A program made the position numbers and the translations under genes. The notes under the pieces are model-generated. The model did not search any database, had not been told where the DNA came from, and saw nothing but the letters and a program-made list of their open reading frames with translations. Source: Methylotenera sp. (lineage in GTDB: Bacteria > Pseudomonadota > Gammaproteobacteria > Burkholderiales > Methylophilaceae). From it: a DNA stretch of 64,000 nucleotides. Shown here piece by piece: positions 63,230-64,000 of this stretch (positions are counted from its first letter, which is position 1; every line of letters starts with the position of its first letter). Location of the stretch: positions 1 to 64,000 of the forward strand of contig JAUSAG010000042.1 in NCBI GenBank assembly GCA_030652995.1, read 5' to 3'.

Positions 63230-64000
63230 ATGAATATTTCAATTAATGTTTCTAAAATGAATTCGATTCAACATGCACAGTATTTGCGCCAGTTGGCTAC
63301 GGAGTCTATGCCAACGCTAAACATCAAACCTAGCCCATCGCATGCAAAGGCAAATATCAAAAGTTATCCAAAAAAACTAGCGCTAGCACTTGCTGGGATG
63401 GTCGCTTTTTCACCAATGGCTAATGCCGCATTGCCACCTAACATTGATGTATTTAATAATATACAAGAGGTATCTGATGGTGACTTAGGCCATATGCGCG
63501 GCAAGTTTGCCAGCAATAATCAGGTCATGTATTTTGGCATAGAAATGGTGAGCCAATGGCAAACACCAACCGGCAATCTGGTGACGGCGGGTGCTAATCT
63601 TAATATTGATTTTCAAGTTAATGGCAGTACACCAACCGTGCAATATGTGCCTACGGTTACGATAGTATCGCAAGGGCAGGATGCAGCCTCAGCGCAAAAT
63701 GGTAGCACTAATTCCGTGAGCGGTGGCGCGGGGCTAGCCAACGTGAGCGGCGTTTCTCAAAGCATTCAGGTAGCGGGGCAATCTAACAGCATTAATAACG
63801 GGATTGATATGCAGGTTAATATTTCGTCATCTGCACAGGCTGGCGGCTTGGTTTCCAGTGCGCTACAAGGTCACGCTGGTTCAGTGTCTGCGAACGCGGA
63901 TGATGGCACCGTGGCCACGGTGACACTCTCTCACAATAGCATCGGCGTTAGTGTTGTTGTGCCCGGGCAAGGACAGGTATTACAACAAATCCGCAATCAG
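63230..64000 (+). CDS. FapE-like secreted protein, cut by window end
   Basis: The frame from ATG 63230 (AAGGAGG seven bases upstream) runs 257 codons to the window end without a stop. The product has an extended signal region (about 45-67, LALALAGMVAFSPMANA), then DGDLGHMRGKFASNNQVMYF, IEMVSQWQTPTGNLV and a GGAGLANVSGVSQSIQVAG segment with repeated N and S. The RGKF-x-x-N-x-x-x-YFG(I/V)EM-S-WQ pattern resembles FapE, the minor co-secreted amyloid component. It is the fifth amyloid gene of the operon; a FapF gene may follow outside the window. Confidence 0.7.
   Translation, partial: MNISINVSKMNSIQHAQYLRQLATESMPTLNIKPSPSHAKANIKSYPKKLALALAGMVAFSPMANAALPPNIDVFNNIQEVSDGDLGHMRGKFASNNQVMYFGIEMVSQWQTPTGNLVTAGANLNIDFQVNGSTPTVQYVPTVTIVSQGQDAASAQNGSTNSVSGGAGLANVSGVSQSIQVAGQSNSINNGIDMQVNISSSAQAGGLVSSALQGHAGSVSANADDGTVATVTLSHNSIGVSVVVPGQGQVLQQIRNQ

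Overview
The window looks like chromosomal DNA of a methylotrophic betaproteobacterium, most likely Methylophilaceae (Methylotenera or a close relative). Gene content supports this: a formaldehyde-activating-enzyme (Fae) homologue, a quinoprotein-relay type zinc hydrolase beside a cytochrome b, gltBD with gdhA, and a thiD-thiE-hemL operon. Intergenic DNA is AT-rich and coding DNA is of moderate GC. The assignment is an inference from gene families; no 16S rRNA gene is present.

Layout. 1-650: 5' part of a TnpB gene and a hairpin that may be an IS200/IS605-type end. 650-6,850: an orphan histidine kinase divergent from a porin plus phosphate-binding-like pair, then an LtaS/OpgB-like sulfatase-fold membrane enzyme and a PAP2 phosphatase. 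7,180-10,900: a tight four-gene cluster (thermostable-hemolysin family protein, acyl-AMP ligase, haem-oxygenase-fold putative di-iron oxidase, SDR) that resembles a small uncharacterised biosynthetic pathway. 11,310-13,480: TPP riboswitch, thiC and terminator. 13,489-13,791: two convergent gene fossils, a Doc toxin C-terminus and a DUF2075-type helicase C-terminus. 13,860-22,880: housekeeping genes (pseudouridine synthase, YidB, UppP, AsmA, MutY, a YqjDEK-like trio) and a Fae homologue lacking the catalytic histidine. 23,350-27,900: a visibly more GC-rich block (DUF502, CNNM/CorC-like protein, GGDEF-EAL protein) with a decayed NMT1/THI5-type fragment. 28,150-43,290: small membrane and redox genes, hemE, gltD-gltB, gdhA and hemL-thiE-thiD.

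43,327-48,155 is a complete 4.8-kb integrative element in the 3' end of a tRNA-Gly(CCC) gene. It has a 24-bp att duplication, a P4-type integrase, repeated integrase-arm-like motifs at both ends, an AlpA-like regulator and a chain of overlapping small genes, but no capsid or conjugation genes. A phage satellite or mobilisable island is the best reading.

48,640-64,000 appears to be a functional-amyloid (Fap-like) locus with its own signalling. A FapF-like outer-membrane protein is followed by a CheB-CheR-PAS hybrid, a PAS-LuxR protein, a PAS-GGDEF diguanylate cyclase with an I-site, and a VpsR-like sigma-54 activator. A near-perfect sigma-54 promoter (59,347-59,362) then precedes six same-strand genes: two secreted proteins of unknown family, a three-repeat FapB-like protein, a three-repeat FapC-like amyloid, a C39 peptidase (FapD) and a FapE-like protein cut by the window end. 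The arrangement suggests c-di-GMP and sigma-54 controlled secretion of an extracellular amyloid by a methylotroph. The locus and the four-gene cluster at 7.2-10.9 kb are the most interesting parts of the window.
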